The translations under genes were made by a program, and so were the position numbers. From NCBI GenBank assembly GCA_036867785.1, contig CP145418.1, positions 868,001 through 932,000 of the forward strand: a stretch of DNA of 64,000 nt, given 5' to 3'. The notes under the pieces were generated by a model. The model did not search any database, had not been told where the DNA came from, and was given only the letters and a program-made list of their open reading frames with translations. How positions within the stretch are numbered: the stretch's first letter is position 1; each line of letters opens with the position of its first letter. This stretch comes from Plasmodiophora brassicae. Lineage: Eukaryota > Endomyxa: Phytomyxea > Phytomyxea > Plasmodiophorida. This document shows positions 51,371-63,319 of the stretch, piece after piece.

Positions 51371-52653
51371 TTGCTGTCGAACATGTTGAGGGCGGCGTTG
51401 TCGCGGGGCGGGCGTCGCGGGTTGTCGTCCAGGGCGGCGGACTTCACCGAGGTGCCCATTGTCGACGTCAGCGCGCTGACGGCCGCGGGGGGCAGCGATG
51501 ACGACAAGGCGCGGGCGGCGGGCGCGATCGACGATGCGCTGCGCCGCGTCGGGTTCATGTACGTCGTCGGGCACGGGGTTGACGAAGACCTGTGCGACGA
51601 TGTCGTCCTCGCGTCGCGGGAGTTCTTCGCCAAGGAGAAGTGTGTGAAGAACCGGATTTCCATCAAGCATCAGGACCCGCCCGTATGGCTCACCTGTCGC
51701 GGATGGGACCAGTAACGCTAACGACGTGTAGGTTCGTGGCTGGCAGCGCATCGCAGATAACGTAACGGGCGGCAAGCCGGACTGGCACGAAGCCATTGAT
51801 TTCTATCGAGAATTACCGCAAGGGCACCGCCTTCTCAAGATGAACGACGCCTTGTTACACTCGTCGAATCAATGGCCAGCGCAGCCGCCTCGTTTCAGAA
51901 CGCTGTTCGAAACGTACGTTGAGCGCATGCTCAAGTTGGGCGGCAGCATCATGGAGGGCATCGCTCGTGCCTCTAAACTGCCACCTGATTACTTTTCAAA
52001 GTGCGCCGGTTGTTATTCTGGAATGATGTTGATCCGCTGAACCTGCCGCAGGTACTATGATGAATCGTTCTGGGTGCTCAGGACAATCGTAAGATCTGAC
52101 ATCCGGTATGGCTATCGTTGCCATTGTATCTGATGCCAACTTCCAGTATTACCATGCCACCGACGAGATACATCATCTGAAGAAAGACGGCGAGTTTGGC
52201 TGTGGGGAGCACACTGATTGTACGTCAACGCTGAATTGCTTATCCGACCAGCGTACAAATTTAATGTGTGTAGACGGCTGCTTAACGTTCGTCAATTGCG
52301 ATGAAGTCACAGGGGCCCTGCAAGTCAAGAACAGACAAGGGGTCTGGGTTGCCGCCGACCCAGTCCCAGGTGCGTTCATTGTTAACGTCGGGGACATGCT
52401 GAACCACTGGACGAACGGGGCGTACAAGTCCACCCCTCATCGCGTCAACAACGTTGGGGGCTGCGGTCGCGTATCAGTCCCGTTCTTCTTCGAGCCGAAC
52501 TATGACGCCCGGATCAAACCGCTGGAAGCGTTTGGCGCCAAAGACGGGTTCGAGGTCACCTTTGGCGAACACCTGTCGAAACGTGTCCTGTCGAACTTCC
52601 GCTATAGCCCAAACGTCGCCACAGACAACATGTCTCGAGGTATTGGCGGGTGA
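51371..52653 (+). CDS. 2-oxoglutarate/Fe(II) oxygenase, isopenicillin-N-synthase-like
   Basis: Fe(II)- and 2OG-dependent oxidation of an unknown small molecule. The N-terminal DIOX_N part: VPIVDVSALTAAGGSDDDKA, RVGFMYVVGHGV, SREFFAKEK; then RGWQRIADNVTGGKPDWHEA and IDFYRELPQG after an intron. The jelly-roll has GEHTDCTSTLNCL (His and Asp iron ligands), GDMLNHWTNGAYKSTPHRV (second His), and GRVSVPFFFEPN with the Arg-x-Ser 2OG clamp. The N-terminus (MLRAALSRGGRRGLSSR) is basic and could be a mitochondrial targeting sequence. Several introns between 51680 and 52115 are needed to bring YYDESFWVLR and NFQYYHA in frame. The substrate is not predictable. Confidence 0.88.
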
Positions 52654-52994
52654 CACGTCGCTCAATACACCAGCAGTTGCTGGGTGGCTAGGACGAACAA
52701 TGGCGAGTGGTCGCGTGAAAGCATCCGACACCGCGTACTGACGCTTTCAAGGTGGGTTCTGTTCGTACAGCAACGGCACGTGCTCGGCCCCTTTAACTGG
52801 ATAATGGTCTTGCTCGTCGTACACTGAATACGCTGACCCGCTTCCAGAGGCGCGCCCGGGAGAGACAAGACACCTACTGACCGCGGATAACATGAATCGG
52901 GCACTGCTCCAGGAGAGCTCTCTCTCTCCACCATCCACGGGTTCAGTGATCGGACGTTCTCAGTACTCTCCGATTCCGCATCCGTGCTTCGAGG
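52654..52994. other. Intergenic spacer
   Basis: Nothing recognised. Short open frames on both strands show no family content. Confidence 0.5.
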
Positions 52995-53405
52995 ATGTCA
53001 CGTGGAACGCCGCTGCTCTGCATCGTCTGCTTCGCAATGATGGTTCATGGGCAGCAGGCTGCCGGGCAGGGCATCCCTGCGACCGCCGCCGGGTCGTCGC
53101 CGCCTCCATTGGCGCCCAGTGCCGGGAGCGGCCCAGGTGACGTGGTGCCGCCACCAGCGCAGAGTGTCAATACACCCAGCACGGGCCCGAATGCACCTGA
53201 AGCGTATCGCCTTGTCAGCAGCCCTGCACCTGGTCGTCCTGCAACGTCCCAGCCGTCGGACGTCCTCGTTATTCGTAATTTATCGCTGCCGAACGATGCT
53301 CGGAATCGCTACCGTATCCGGCTGCGGGACGCCTCGACGATGCAAATCCTGACACCGGATATTGCATACCCGGCTATTGCATTCGTGTCCGGAAATCTGA
53401 AGTGA
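52995..53405 (+). CDS. Small secreted protein, Pro/Ser/Ala-rich
   Basis: 136 residues, no intron. The signal peptide is MSRGTPLLCIVCFAMMVHGQ, with cleavage likely near GQQ. A Gly/Ala/Pro/Ser-rich linker (SSPPPLAPSAGSGPG and similar) runs to about residue 85, then a short possibly folded domain (DVLVIRNLSLPNDARNRYRI, YPAIAFVSGNLK). No cysteine in the mature part. It has the size and build of a small secreted effector candidate and lies 200 bp from arm B of the inverted repeat. Function unknown. Confidence 0.55.
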   Translation: MSRGTPLLCIVCFAMMVHGQQAAGQGIPATAAGSSPPPLAPSAGSGPGDVVPPPAQSVNTPSTGPNAPEAYRLVSSPAPGRPATSQPSDVLVIRNLSLPNDARNRYRIRLRDASTMQILTPDIAYPAIAFVSGNLK

Positions 53406-53612
53406 ACGTGACGCGCCGGGACCGTCGTGGACGACCTCCGTTCAATACACGGCAACCATCATGAAGACCGATTAAGACGGTGCTCTGGCACACATCATTG
53501 TGTTAAGCTTTGGGACAGACGACGTTATGCGCTCGGCGCTCTTCGTCCTCATCATCAGCGCACGGTTCTACAGTGTATACTCTGTACAACTACCTAGGGT
53601 GTCATGGGAACG

Positions 53613-54311
53613 CATTGAGATCCGCCTCGTCGAGGTCGGCATGACATGTCTAACGGCCACCGCCATCGCAATTGGCAGCAGCCTATCCGAGCTGGCACAG
53701 GCGAAGATCGCCAACGTTGCTCTCTGGATCAAAGACGCCGACATCGCCTGCGCCTTCATGATTCCCATACTGACCGCGTTCCTGTTCTTCGGCAGCCGCG
53801 TGGTCCTCATGTTGCTGTCGGAGTCCTTGTCTGAGGTGCCCAATGACATTCGATCAAACGGGTCTCGTTCATTCTCCGGTTCGCGGTCCTGGTCATCTCG
53901 CTATTGCTCTCCGCGACGACCGCCGGCATCCTGCAGGCCTCGTCGTCTGTAAGGGCCTACGTCGCAGCAATGACGGCCATCGCTGAGATCCTCAACTGTA
54001 TCTCGATAACGACCGTGTTCTCGATACATCCGCCAAACGGACCATGCGCCAGCATAGACGAAACGGTCTCGCAGGTGGGTCAGGGCGTACAGTCGCCAGC
54101 ACTGGGCCTAAGCATACGCTCACTACGACACGTCCTGGACACCACCTTCGAAAGCAGGCCAACCACTCCAGGCAACCCTGAAACGGTTTGGGAGAGCACA
54201 GCCGGAGGCCTGGTCACTGCACAGGCGAGCAGCACGGCCCAAGTTGGGGAACATTCGCAAACCCAACGAGGGACCAACGGCAGGGACGACCTGCATGCAG
54301 GACGAGTTTGA
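53613..54311 (+). pseudogene. Truncated copy of the seven-helix membrane protein gene
   Basis: Corresponds to the last ~230 residues of the gene at 41230-42850, from VEVGMTCLTA to the Ser/Thr-rich tail. The sequence starts abruptly at the arm border, so the signal peptide, ectodomain and first helices are absent. A six-base deletion removes Leu-Phe in helix four (TALFTAIAIG becomes TATAIAIG), and a frame change follows near 53862, after DIRSN. The later part (ASSSVRAYVAAMTAIAEIL) is again readable in the original frame. Non-functional as a protein gene. Confidence 0.85.
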
Positions 54312-54449
54312 ATCTACGCATTCAGCCATGTCGATAAAGACGGAACGTCAGTAACGCAGCGCCTTGTCGTATGAAGCCGTTGGCCGGGGGCCAGCAGGAC
54401 CTTCATGCCTACGATGGAGGCGACCAAGGGTTGGGGATTCCTCTGAGCA

Positions 54450-54967
54450 TCACTTGTACTTTGCTGTGTATTCAGACCCATCATCGGCCAGGTCAACCAG
54501 GGCGTGCTCACCGGGAACCTGTCCGGACAGTTCCACAACGTGCCACGTGCCATCTATCTTGATTGAGCGCCCGCGTATCATTCCTCGCGCGCGCGGCCGA
54601 CTGCCCGACACAGGTATCGTCGCCCAAGCCCCATGGTCGTCGTGCGTCCCCTCCCAGAACATCGACGCCCGCAACGGCGCCCCCAGCCTTTCTCGAACGA
54701 TCTACGACCCGCATCAGTCGTCACCAGTCCCGGCGATCGCATCCGTTCGCCCTACAGGATGCATGCTGGCGGCATCCACCATGACCTGCAACCTGTCGCG
54801 GTCACCCCCCGTTAGCAGGCGACCAATTGAAACGGTGGTCGAAACCAGCGGTCGCACCCGTCGCCCCAGTCGATGGCGAATCGGACGGCAGCGCCAATGA
54901 CGGCCCCGGCGGTGGCGCCGACGGTCGTGTCGAGAGCCAGCAGCGCCAGGCGGGGCACCTTGCCCAT
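54450..54967 (-). CDS. Hypothetical secreted or membrane protein, copy B
   Basis: Inverted-repeat partner of the gene at 40574-41091. The start region (an ATG at 54967 followed by the hydrophobic N-terminus) and the 3' exon (IRGRSIKIDGTWHVVE; LVDLADDGSEYTAKYK) are both still open, with scattered substitutions such as Asn to Asp and Ala to Glu. Intron borders unresolved as in copy A. Retained frames in both arms suggest a real gene. Confidence 0.4.
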
Positions 54968-56176
54968 TGCGGAGTTGTGAGAAAAGCGGTCGGATGCGGG
55001 TCGCCCTGGACAGTTTGTATCACCTGCGCGTCGACGATGACGTCTACGTCCCCGTGCGCATCAGGATCCAGCGGGTCCGTCTCGTGCAACCAGGTGCGAT
55101 CGCTGCCAATGTACCTGACACGGGCGCGCGCCCGCCGCAGGAGCACCTGGCAACGTTCGCTGCCAGCGACGGGCATCGAATGCGACACGTTCTGCGGGCA
55201 GTTGCAGCGCGACTGCAGTTGATCAGCGAGCGGGCGCCCCCTGAAATAACAACGGTCACTGCCAAGAGTCAAGCCCTGCCGATCCTTATCAAATGTCGGC
55301 TCTGTGAGTGACTCCTGCTGTCATGTCTGCTGACCGACGTGTCCACGCGCGCAGGTGACGCCGCGTCCATGACCGCCTGCCTCGCGCCGGTACCTGTTGC
55401 TTCATGCCGCAGTTAGCCCGTTTCTGACGGATTTGATGCCCACCTAGACACCAGGCAGCTATCGACTGGCTGTATGCGAATTTATGCATACTGGATCGCC
55501 TCGATTGATCTAGCTGTCGTGTAGGCTGACAAAGGGAGCCGTCATCTGACGCTTTGCAGGGAGACGATCGTCATCGATGCGATCCCGCCTGGTTTCCCCA
55601 TTTCGTCGTTGCCGCCTTGCGAGCGCACACGGCTGATCACTGAGGTATTCGCCCGCGCTGGAAAAGCGGAAGACAGCGAAGAGTTATAGACGCGTATTGG
55701 TCCTGCTCCTGTAAATGAATAATCTCTACGGCGATGTACTACGCTTGTTCGAGGCCGAAAGCCTGTAAGACACGTTGCGTCCCACAGGTCCATCGACGGT
55801 AACGTCAGTCAATGGGGTTGACAATGGCAACTGCCCGAGGCAACTGGCCCGGCCCGTACGGCGCAAGAGGAGCACATAGCGGTCCAGTAATAAGCTTGCC
55901 ATGCCGGTTTGCGTGGCCGAACCGTGCCGTGCGCGACAATTTCCAACTGAAGGACCGTTGTGTTGCGGGCGCCGTCTGTAGAAAGTATTGAATGAAAACA
56001 ACGCTATTGCGGTGTCTGTGCGTTTCCTTCACGAATCACGACGCCGGCATAGTCCCCTGATTATCGACGGATCAGGTGACGACGATCGAGACATATCACC
56101 ATTCAACACTCTCTGCCAACGGACACGACGTCCCTGAGTGTACCAACGGCGTCTGTATTGATGACCACACCGTGTT

Positions 56177-57726
<1,550 letters not shown>

Positions 57727-57966
57727 TTCGGCGGTAGGGATGGAATGTCGTCTTCACGCTGGTTCTCTAGTCAATGATAATGGCACTGCGACGGTTCAAA
57801 CAATTTGATCGCGCCGCGGACCTCGGGATGCCGCAGAGCGCCGGGGGGGCGGCGGGGCTTGGCCTGCTCCGCATCGGACTGCGCAGCTCCTCGTGGGCCG
57901 TGGCATACTGCAACGCGTCGTGCCGAGCGCACGTCGGTAATGATGACTCGCCAGCCACCCTGTCCC

Positions 57967-58009
57967 GGGCATGCCGTACGCAACCCTGTTAGTCACGTAC
58001 GGCATGCCC
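57967..58009. repeat. Perfect 14-bp hairpin next to arm B
   Basis: GGGCATGCCGTACG at 57967-57980 and its exact complement at 57996-58009 enclose a 15-nt loop. It lies 77 bp outside the outer border of arm B and has no counterpart at arm A. Confidence 0.9.
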
Positions 58010-58428
58010 CGCGAAACGGATGACACCTATCCTGTTCTGCGTTTTCATGGTCGTCCGCATTATGCTGGAACGAGGCGGTGTAAGTGCCACCCCGAATGTT
58101 GGCTGATGACGCTGGTGACCGATTCCACCAGGTACGTGGTTCACCAGTACTGGCAAGCCGTCACCGATGATCTCTTCAGCGAAGCCCGCATATAAGGTGC
58201 CCGATCTATCGGAACCTTCTCGGGTATGCACTGCTGTCAGAGTCTCGCTCCGTTATAAGGTTGTCCTCAATAACAAGCAAATCAGCTTCATTGCGGATCA
58301 CAGCTTCGATGAAATTTCGTCGGTGGAAAAGATGTACTCGCGTTCGATATTCGGACGCGGACATGATCAGCTAACGCGTGAACAGATCGCTCGCGGCAAC
58401 ACAGCCCTCTCCAAATAGTTTTCGGATC
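58010..58428. other. Region with weak open frames
   Basis: Two plus-strand open stretches (FHGRPHYAGTRRCKCHPECW near 58060; IADHSFDEISSVEKMYSRS near 58310) look partly coding. They lie in different frames with no clear intron and no family match. They may be the 5' part of the decayed element that follows. Confidence 0.3.
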
Positions 58429-58945
58429 GTCCGGAACTCCTGGCAGTTCCTGACCATCATGCCCGCCAGCGATCCATTGGCAAGCTTCAACAAGATGCAC
58501 ATCGTCGAATACGGTCTCACGATTATCGGCCGAGATCCTGTGACTCACCAGATGTGCGCCTCTGAACGATGCCAGTCCTTCGCCTTCTGTGGGCGCGAGG
58601 AGAAGGTTGGCGCGAAGCGAAAGAAGACGGGGAACGTCAAGTACTTCGATAAGTTCAAAACGCAATATTACGAGCAGCTCGTCAAAACACAACACGCCTA
58701 GGAATTGGAAGCGTACCGCTTGCTCTCCAATGACGACAAGCTGTCGCGTACTTCCAGAACAGTCAAAACCTGCAGAACACCCTTCTCCCTTATTATGCAG
58801 CTGAAGGCTCGACCACGTTCCTGTTCCACCGCCGATAGTCGACGATATCGTCGACGACCTCCTTTTCGACCGCAACAACGAGGACGTTGCGCGCGTTGCC
58901 GCGCGAACGTGCTCTGCCGCTGTTCAAGCTTTCGTTCCTCATGTC
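58429..58945 (+). pseudogene. Decayed BED-like zinc-finger/hAT-type element, N-terminal part
   Basis: Readable pieces match a protein group common in oomycete and plasmodiophorid genomes: a finger CASERCQSFAFCGREEKVGA, KRKKTGNVKYFDKFKTQYYE, QLVKTQHA and LEAYRLLSNDDK (pattern: C..CVxFGREEKVGxKRKxTxNVKYF, then QHxxxWxxYxxL). In another frame TLLPYYAAEGSTTFLF and IVDDIVDDLLFDRNNED continue the same protein. There is a stop inside the finger-to-helix segment and at least one frame change. The family is probably hAT-derived; this assignment is from memory. Confidence 0.6.
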
Positions 58946-59041
58946 GACTAGTAGTAACGATGTCGTGGCGCAAATCGTCCGTGTTGTCGTTGCGGCAAAT
59001 CTTCAAGGCTTCTGCGTTCTGCAGGTGTTCTGTTGTATGTG

Positions 59042-59226
59042 GTGTAGCTACTGTCGTCGCAAACACTGCCCGCGGTGAGGCTAACTTCTCGACAATTAAT
59101 CGTGAGAAAGGCGATGGTGGCAAGCCATCACTCTCCGATTTCTCGCTTGCCACCATCGCCTTTCTCACGATTAATTGTCGAGAAGTCAGCTTCAACGCGG
59201 GCAGTGTTTGCGATGACGTCAGTAGC
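59042..59226. repeat. Hairpin with ~75-80-bp arms (MITE-like)
   Basis: The left arm 59042-59113 and right arm about 59144-59226 are near-perfect complements; the inner ~45 bp around ACAATTAATCGTGAGAAAGG are identical and the outer 30 bp carry a few mismatches. The loop is about 25-30 bp. The arms are AT-richer than the surroundings. No coding capacity. Confidence 0.92.
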
Positions 59227-59684
59227 TACGCAGAACTGGCCTGCAGGACGTAGAAGCGCCGGTCGAGAATCTTCCAAGGCTCCTCAAACGAGGTTAACGT
59301 GTGTAGGTCGTCGATGGCCGCCTTGGTACGAGGTTCCTGCCGGTATGCAGCGCGAAGCTCGCCAAACTCGGTTTCGATTTGCTGGATGTCGGCCTCTGTT
59401 TTACCATTTCGAAGTAGCCGCGGCTTTAACTGGGTCATGGCAGCTCCGAACGCAGAACCACGAACCTTCAACAACTCCTGTATGGTGACAGGGGGTAGTT
59501 TGCGAACCAAGGCCTTGCTCATGCTATCGCGCTCAGCAACAACGTTCGCAAGTCCATCAACTGCGCCTGCAAACAGCTGCACTAAAGATACGACCATGGC
59601 TCTGTCATCCGGGCTCAAGGCTGCCATCGACTCCATCACGTGTGATCCCAGGTCATATATAGCTTGACACGACCCACCAGACAT
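59226..59684 (-). pseudogene. C-terminal fragment of a hAT-like element protein
   Basis: A 152-codon open frame on the minus strand. Its last 60 residues (ELRAAYRQEPRTKAAIDD, then TSFEEPWKILDRRFYVLQ) resemble the pattern AYxxEPxxKxAIDxxxxxTSFxxAWxPIxxRFxxL seen before the hAT dimerisation region in the element group of 58429-58945. The usual continuation (GGLATAFPGTS.VESDFS) is lost, because the frame runs into the hairpin at 59226. It may still be a domesticated or hypothetical gene, as the frame is clean. Confidence 0.45.
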
Positions 59685-59882
59685 AATATATATTCGGCTG
59701 GGTTAGACGTGAGAGCTTGCCCAAGAAACAAAGGCCCATCGGCGAAACAGAGGTCGCGTAGGCCTTAAGGACTCACCGAGTTAGTAACACCGCAGATTCT
59801 ATAGGCAGATCATGCCCTTTACTTCCGGATAAGTAGGTAGTTGTTGCCCAGTTTCTAATCACGTCGGTTGTGTATTTGCCCG
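59685..59882. other. Intergenic spacer
   Basis: AT-richer spacer with no gene; it ends at the stop of the seven-helix gene. Confidence 0.5.
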
Positions 59883-61469
59883 TCAGTCCGGGCCCGATAT
59901 CGCTGCTGTCCTCTTCGCAAATGCGACGAAAATGATTGGCGGGGCAGTGGCGCCGGGCGGTTCGTTGACCGCAGTAGGCGCATCAGCCTGTCTGGGTTGG
60001 AACATGAGGACGCGGAAGGCGGTGTCCAAGGCCCGCCCATTACAATACAAGGCAGCAGCGAGGAGGTACCCCTCAGGAGTGTACGCGAACCCTGGTAGTA
60101 GAGCGAGGATGACTGTCCCAGCACCGGCCATTATCATAGAGAGAGCCAGGCCCAGAGCACAGCGACTCAGGCGTTTCATCAGCATGTCCACCGACGCATG
60201 ACCTTGGTGTACCGCGTTACCAACCGTTCGATGCAGCACGTTCACAGTGCGATAGAACCGGACCACGCCGACAATGACGTTCATGCTGACGGCGACCTGC
60301 AACTGGATAGAGATGGCTGCTCCTCCCAACAGTATAAGTGGGGACTGGATGTTCATCGCGAGGCAGGTGCTGAACGCCGTGTCGAAGACGACTGGGACAA
60401 GGTAGAGCATTACCGATATGGCCGGATAATCGCCCTGGATGATCCGGTCGAACAGGGAAGGTTGGCGGCCGGGCATAATGTCGCCCAGCTTCTTGGCCCA
60501 CAGCCTGGCGGACACTAGTGAACAGTCCATACTCCATCCGCCCAGCAGTGTGATAAAGAACCCAGTGACGCTGGCTGGTAGCGTGTCGTCGCCCCACAGG
60601 CCGCCGACGGCCAGGATAACACCGGCCAGCGTCGCCGTGACCATTTCGATGTGCAGAGCGACGTATGGCAGGTCGGCCGTGTTGATAAAGAAGCGCAGGC
60701 AGCGACGACAAGTACGATGTTTGGCAGGCACTGTTTCAACGAAGCGTTCGTGCATGATGGCCGAATGCTGTACAACGAACATCATGGCCAGCAGTCCGGA
60801 ACCGATCAGGATCGCGCTCGGCAGGATCCGGACGAAGACCTGGTAACGCCACGAGGAGTACATGGGGCCCCACACATTCGTGTCGGAAAACATGGTGGCG
60901 TTGAGGTTCGGTGCCAGATCGGCCATGGCCTGGTATTCGTCCAACGTCGGGTGGATCTCCAGGAACATGGTCTTTGACGATCGGGCTAGTGCCCCTCTGG
61001 ATCCATCGTGATGGAACATGAATATGCCGGGTACCCCCAACCTCCTAGGCACTGACACCAACCATCAGCAACAACACACGTTGGCTGCGCCATCGTCCTT
61101 CTCGGCCTTACAGAGAATGCCAGCGGCACCTCGTGATTGCAGGTTGTAGAATATTGTCTCGTAGGAGCAGGACGCCGAGACGAGCCTCTGCACGTCGGCC
61201 AGGACGATCCGGTCCGCTAGCGACGTCACTGCCGGTGTGTCAAAGTCGCACAGGTCGCCATGGTAGACGTCGACAGGACGGGTGATCGGACCGGCATTGT
61301 CGCCCGGTTGAGGTCCAATGAACATGGTGGCCGATGGCGAGTACAGGACGGTGCTGTTGAGCCCTCCGGAATGGAACGTGACGGATCCGAGCACCGCATG
61401 CAATGCCGACCAGCACAGCAGGGGCGCGAGCACCGGCAGTGCCTGTCTCCACGCCATCGAACAAGCCAT
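59883..61469 (-). CDS. PA-like/seven-helix membrane protein, with an in-frame TGA
   Basis: The signal peptide (ALPVLAPLLCWSALHAVLGS) is followed by an ectodomain with FIGPQPGDNAGPITRPVDVY, LCDFDTPA and RGAAGILCKAEKDDG, which resembles a protease-associated fold. Seven helices follow, among them PSAILIGSGLLAMMFVV, VTATLAGVILAVGGL, AISVMLYLVPVVFDTAF, VAVSMNVIVGVVRFY and ALSMIMAGAGTVILAL, then a Pro-rich tail. It is about 60 percent similar to the next gene over its whole length. In the reading frame shared by both parts a TGA lies at 61065-61067, within a segment that is exonic in the paralogue. A 33-nt intron (GTGTTG...CTAG) would remove it but is shorter than any other here. So it is either a very short intron or a recent pseudogene. 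Confidence 0.72.
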
Positions 61470-61528
61470 TCACAGTACTGTTTGCCGGTCGAACCGTACA
61501 CGTGGGAACATATCTTATGGCGGACTGT

Positions 61529-63103
61529 TTATTGCTGTTGATCGAAGACCGTTGTCTTCTTCTTAGCTGACGCGACCAAAGTTGGAGGTGGCTGAGTGCC
61601 CCGGCCCTGCAAGTGGATATCGCGTCGCCTGGGTTGGAACATGAGGACACGGAAGGCGCTGTCCAGAGCCCGTCCTGTGCAGAACAAGGTGGCCGCCACG
61701 AAGTACCCGTTCGGGGTGTACGCGTACCGGGGCGCCGCACCCAGCATGAGCGAACCGGAACAACTAAGCAGCATCGATATTGCCAACCCCAGCGCGCACC
61801 GGCTCAGCCGTATCATCAGGCGATCCACAGAGGCGTCACGCTCGACCGCATTGCGGACGTTGTGGTGGATCCCACTGACCGTTCGATAGTAGCGAACCAC
61901 GCCAACAATCACGTTCGAGCTGATGATGAGCTGGAGCAGGATCGTTATAGAAGGTCCAGAGGCGAGTATCCCGGGGGAGTGGATGTTGGTCGCCAGACAG
62001 ACGCTGAACAATGTGTCGAACACGACTGGCACAAGGTACAGGAATACCGAGGCGATCCAGAAGTCGCCCTCGACGATGCGGGTTATCAGGGAAGGTCGGC
62101 GACCAGGTGTGATATCGGCGAGCTTCTTCGCCCAAAGCCTTGCGGATACCAACGAGCAATCCATACCCCATCCGGTCAGGAGCGTCGTAAAGAACCCCAC
62201 GACGCTGGCTGGCAGGGTCGCGTTGCTCGAGTACCCACTGACGATCAGGAACGCACCGGCCAGCGTCGCCGTGATCGTTTCGAGGACAAGAGCGGCGTAC
62301 GGCAGGTCGACAATGCTGAGGAAGAATTGCAGACGGCGACGACCGGTGCGACGGCTGGCGACGACGGCCTCGTTGTACCGATCGTTCATAATCGCAGTGT
62401 GCTGCACGAGGAACGCCATGGCGAGCAGGCCGGAGACGATCAGGGTCAGCCCTGGCAGGATCCGGACAAAGATCTGATAGGGCAGTGAGGCATACATGGT
62501 GCCCCATACGTTCGGGTCAGGGAAAATCGTGGCATTCAAATGTGGCGCCATTGCAAGCGCCGCGTGGTACTCGACCTCGGTGGGCTGGATCCGCAGGCAC
62601 ATCGTGTGGGAGAAGCGGGTTCGCGCCCCTCGGCTGCCGTCCTGGTAGAACATCAGCATGCCTGGAACTGCCAGCATGCCCGGTACTGAGACGCGTGGTA
62701 CACACATCAGGGGCAGCCGGCCGCACATCAACGTCATCGGATTCGACCTACAGAGGATGCCGGCGGCGCCTCGCGACACCATGTTCAAGTAGATGGTCTC
62801 CTGGGAGCAGGACGCGGACGTCACCGCGTCGGTGCTCGCCAGGACAATCAGGCCCGATACCATCGTCGTCGACGCTGCCCCATTCGGATCGCACAGATCG
62901 TCGTTATAGACGACGACGGCGCCGGTGATCGGATCGTCACTGTCGCCGGGTTGGGGGCCGATAAACGAGGTGACCGATGGCGAGTATAGCGTCACGCCGT
63001 CGAGCACGCCCGAGTGAAAGGTCACGGTGCCGAACGCGACGCGCATCGTTATGCAGCAGCACAGGAAGCGTGTCACTGACGCGCGTGGCACCTCGCCCCT
63101 CAT
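61529..63103 (-). CDS. PA-like/seven-helix membrane protein, intronless paralogue
   Basis: One open frame of 524 residues from MRGEVPRASVTRFLCCCITM (signal peptide; frame open further upstream to 63292). The ectodomain has TVTFHSGVLDGVTLYSPSV, FIGPQPGDSDDPITGAVVVY, LCDPNGAAS, then CSQETIYLNMVSRGAAGILC and a cysteine-containing linker. The helices include PGLTLIVSGLLAMAFLV, ITATLAGAFLIVSGY, LPASVVGFFTTLLTGWGMDC, ASVFLYLVPVVFDTLFSVCL, IISSNVIVGVVRYY and LAISMLLSCSGSLMLGAA. The tail ends KKKTTVFDQQQ. Tandem with 59883-61469, with only 59 bp between stop and next start. Same architecture as the gene at 41230. No known receptor family recognised. Confidence 0.8.
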   Translation of the reverse strand: MRGEVPRASVTRFLCCCITMRVAFGTVTFHSGVLDGVTLYSPSVTSFIGPQPGDSDDPITGAVVVYNDDLCDPNGAASTTMVSGLIVLASTDAVTSASCSQETIYLNMVSRGAAGILCRSNPMTLMCGRLPLMCVPRVSVPGMLAVPGMLMFYQDGSRGARTRFSHTMCLRIQPTEVEYHAALAMAPHLNATIFPDPNVWGTMYASLPYQIFVRILPGLTLIVSGLLAMAFLVQHTAIMNDRYNEAVVASRRTGRRRLQFFLSIVDLPYAALVLETITATLAGAFLIVSGYSSNATLPASVVGFFTTLLTGWGMDCSLVSARLWAKKLADITPGRRPSLITRIVEGDFWIASVFLYLVPVVFDTLFSVCLATNIHSPGILASGPSITILLQLIISSNVIVGVVRYYRTVSGIHHNVRNAVERDASVDRLMIRLSRCALGLAISMLLSCSGSLMLGAAPRYAYTPNGYFVAATLFCTGRALDSAFRVLMFQPRRRDIHLQGRGTQPPPTLVASAKKKTTVFDQQQ

Positions 63104-63319
63104 CGCGTACGATACTGGCCAGTGTGCATCCGAACTAGTACTATTGTACGTTGAGGTCCAACTGTACAGCGTACCTCGGGCGATAATATCAAAGGATCGA
63201 AACCAATGGTGAAGACGCTGCCTGCGGGGCGAAGCGGCTCGTACCGGTGCTGCTACCGCGACAGCCCTGCTGGTCACGTACAGTATCATCACGCCCTAGT
63301 CGGGTGCGCGTTGCTGTCT

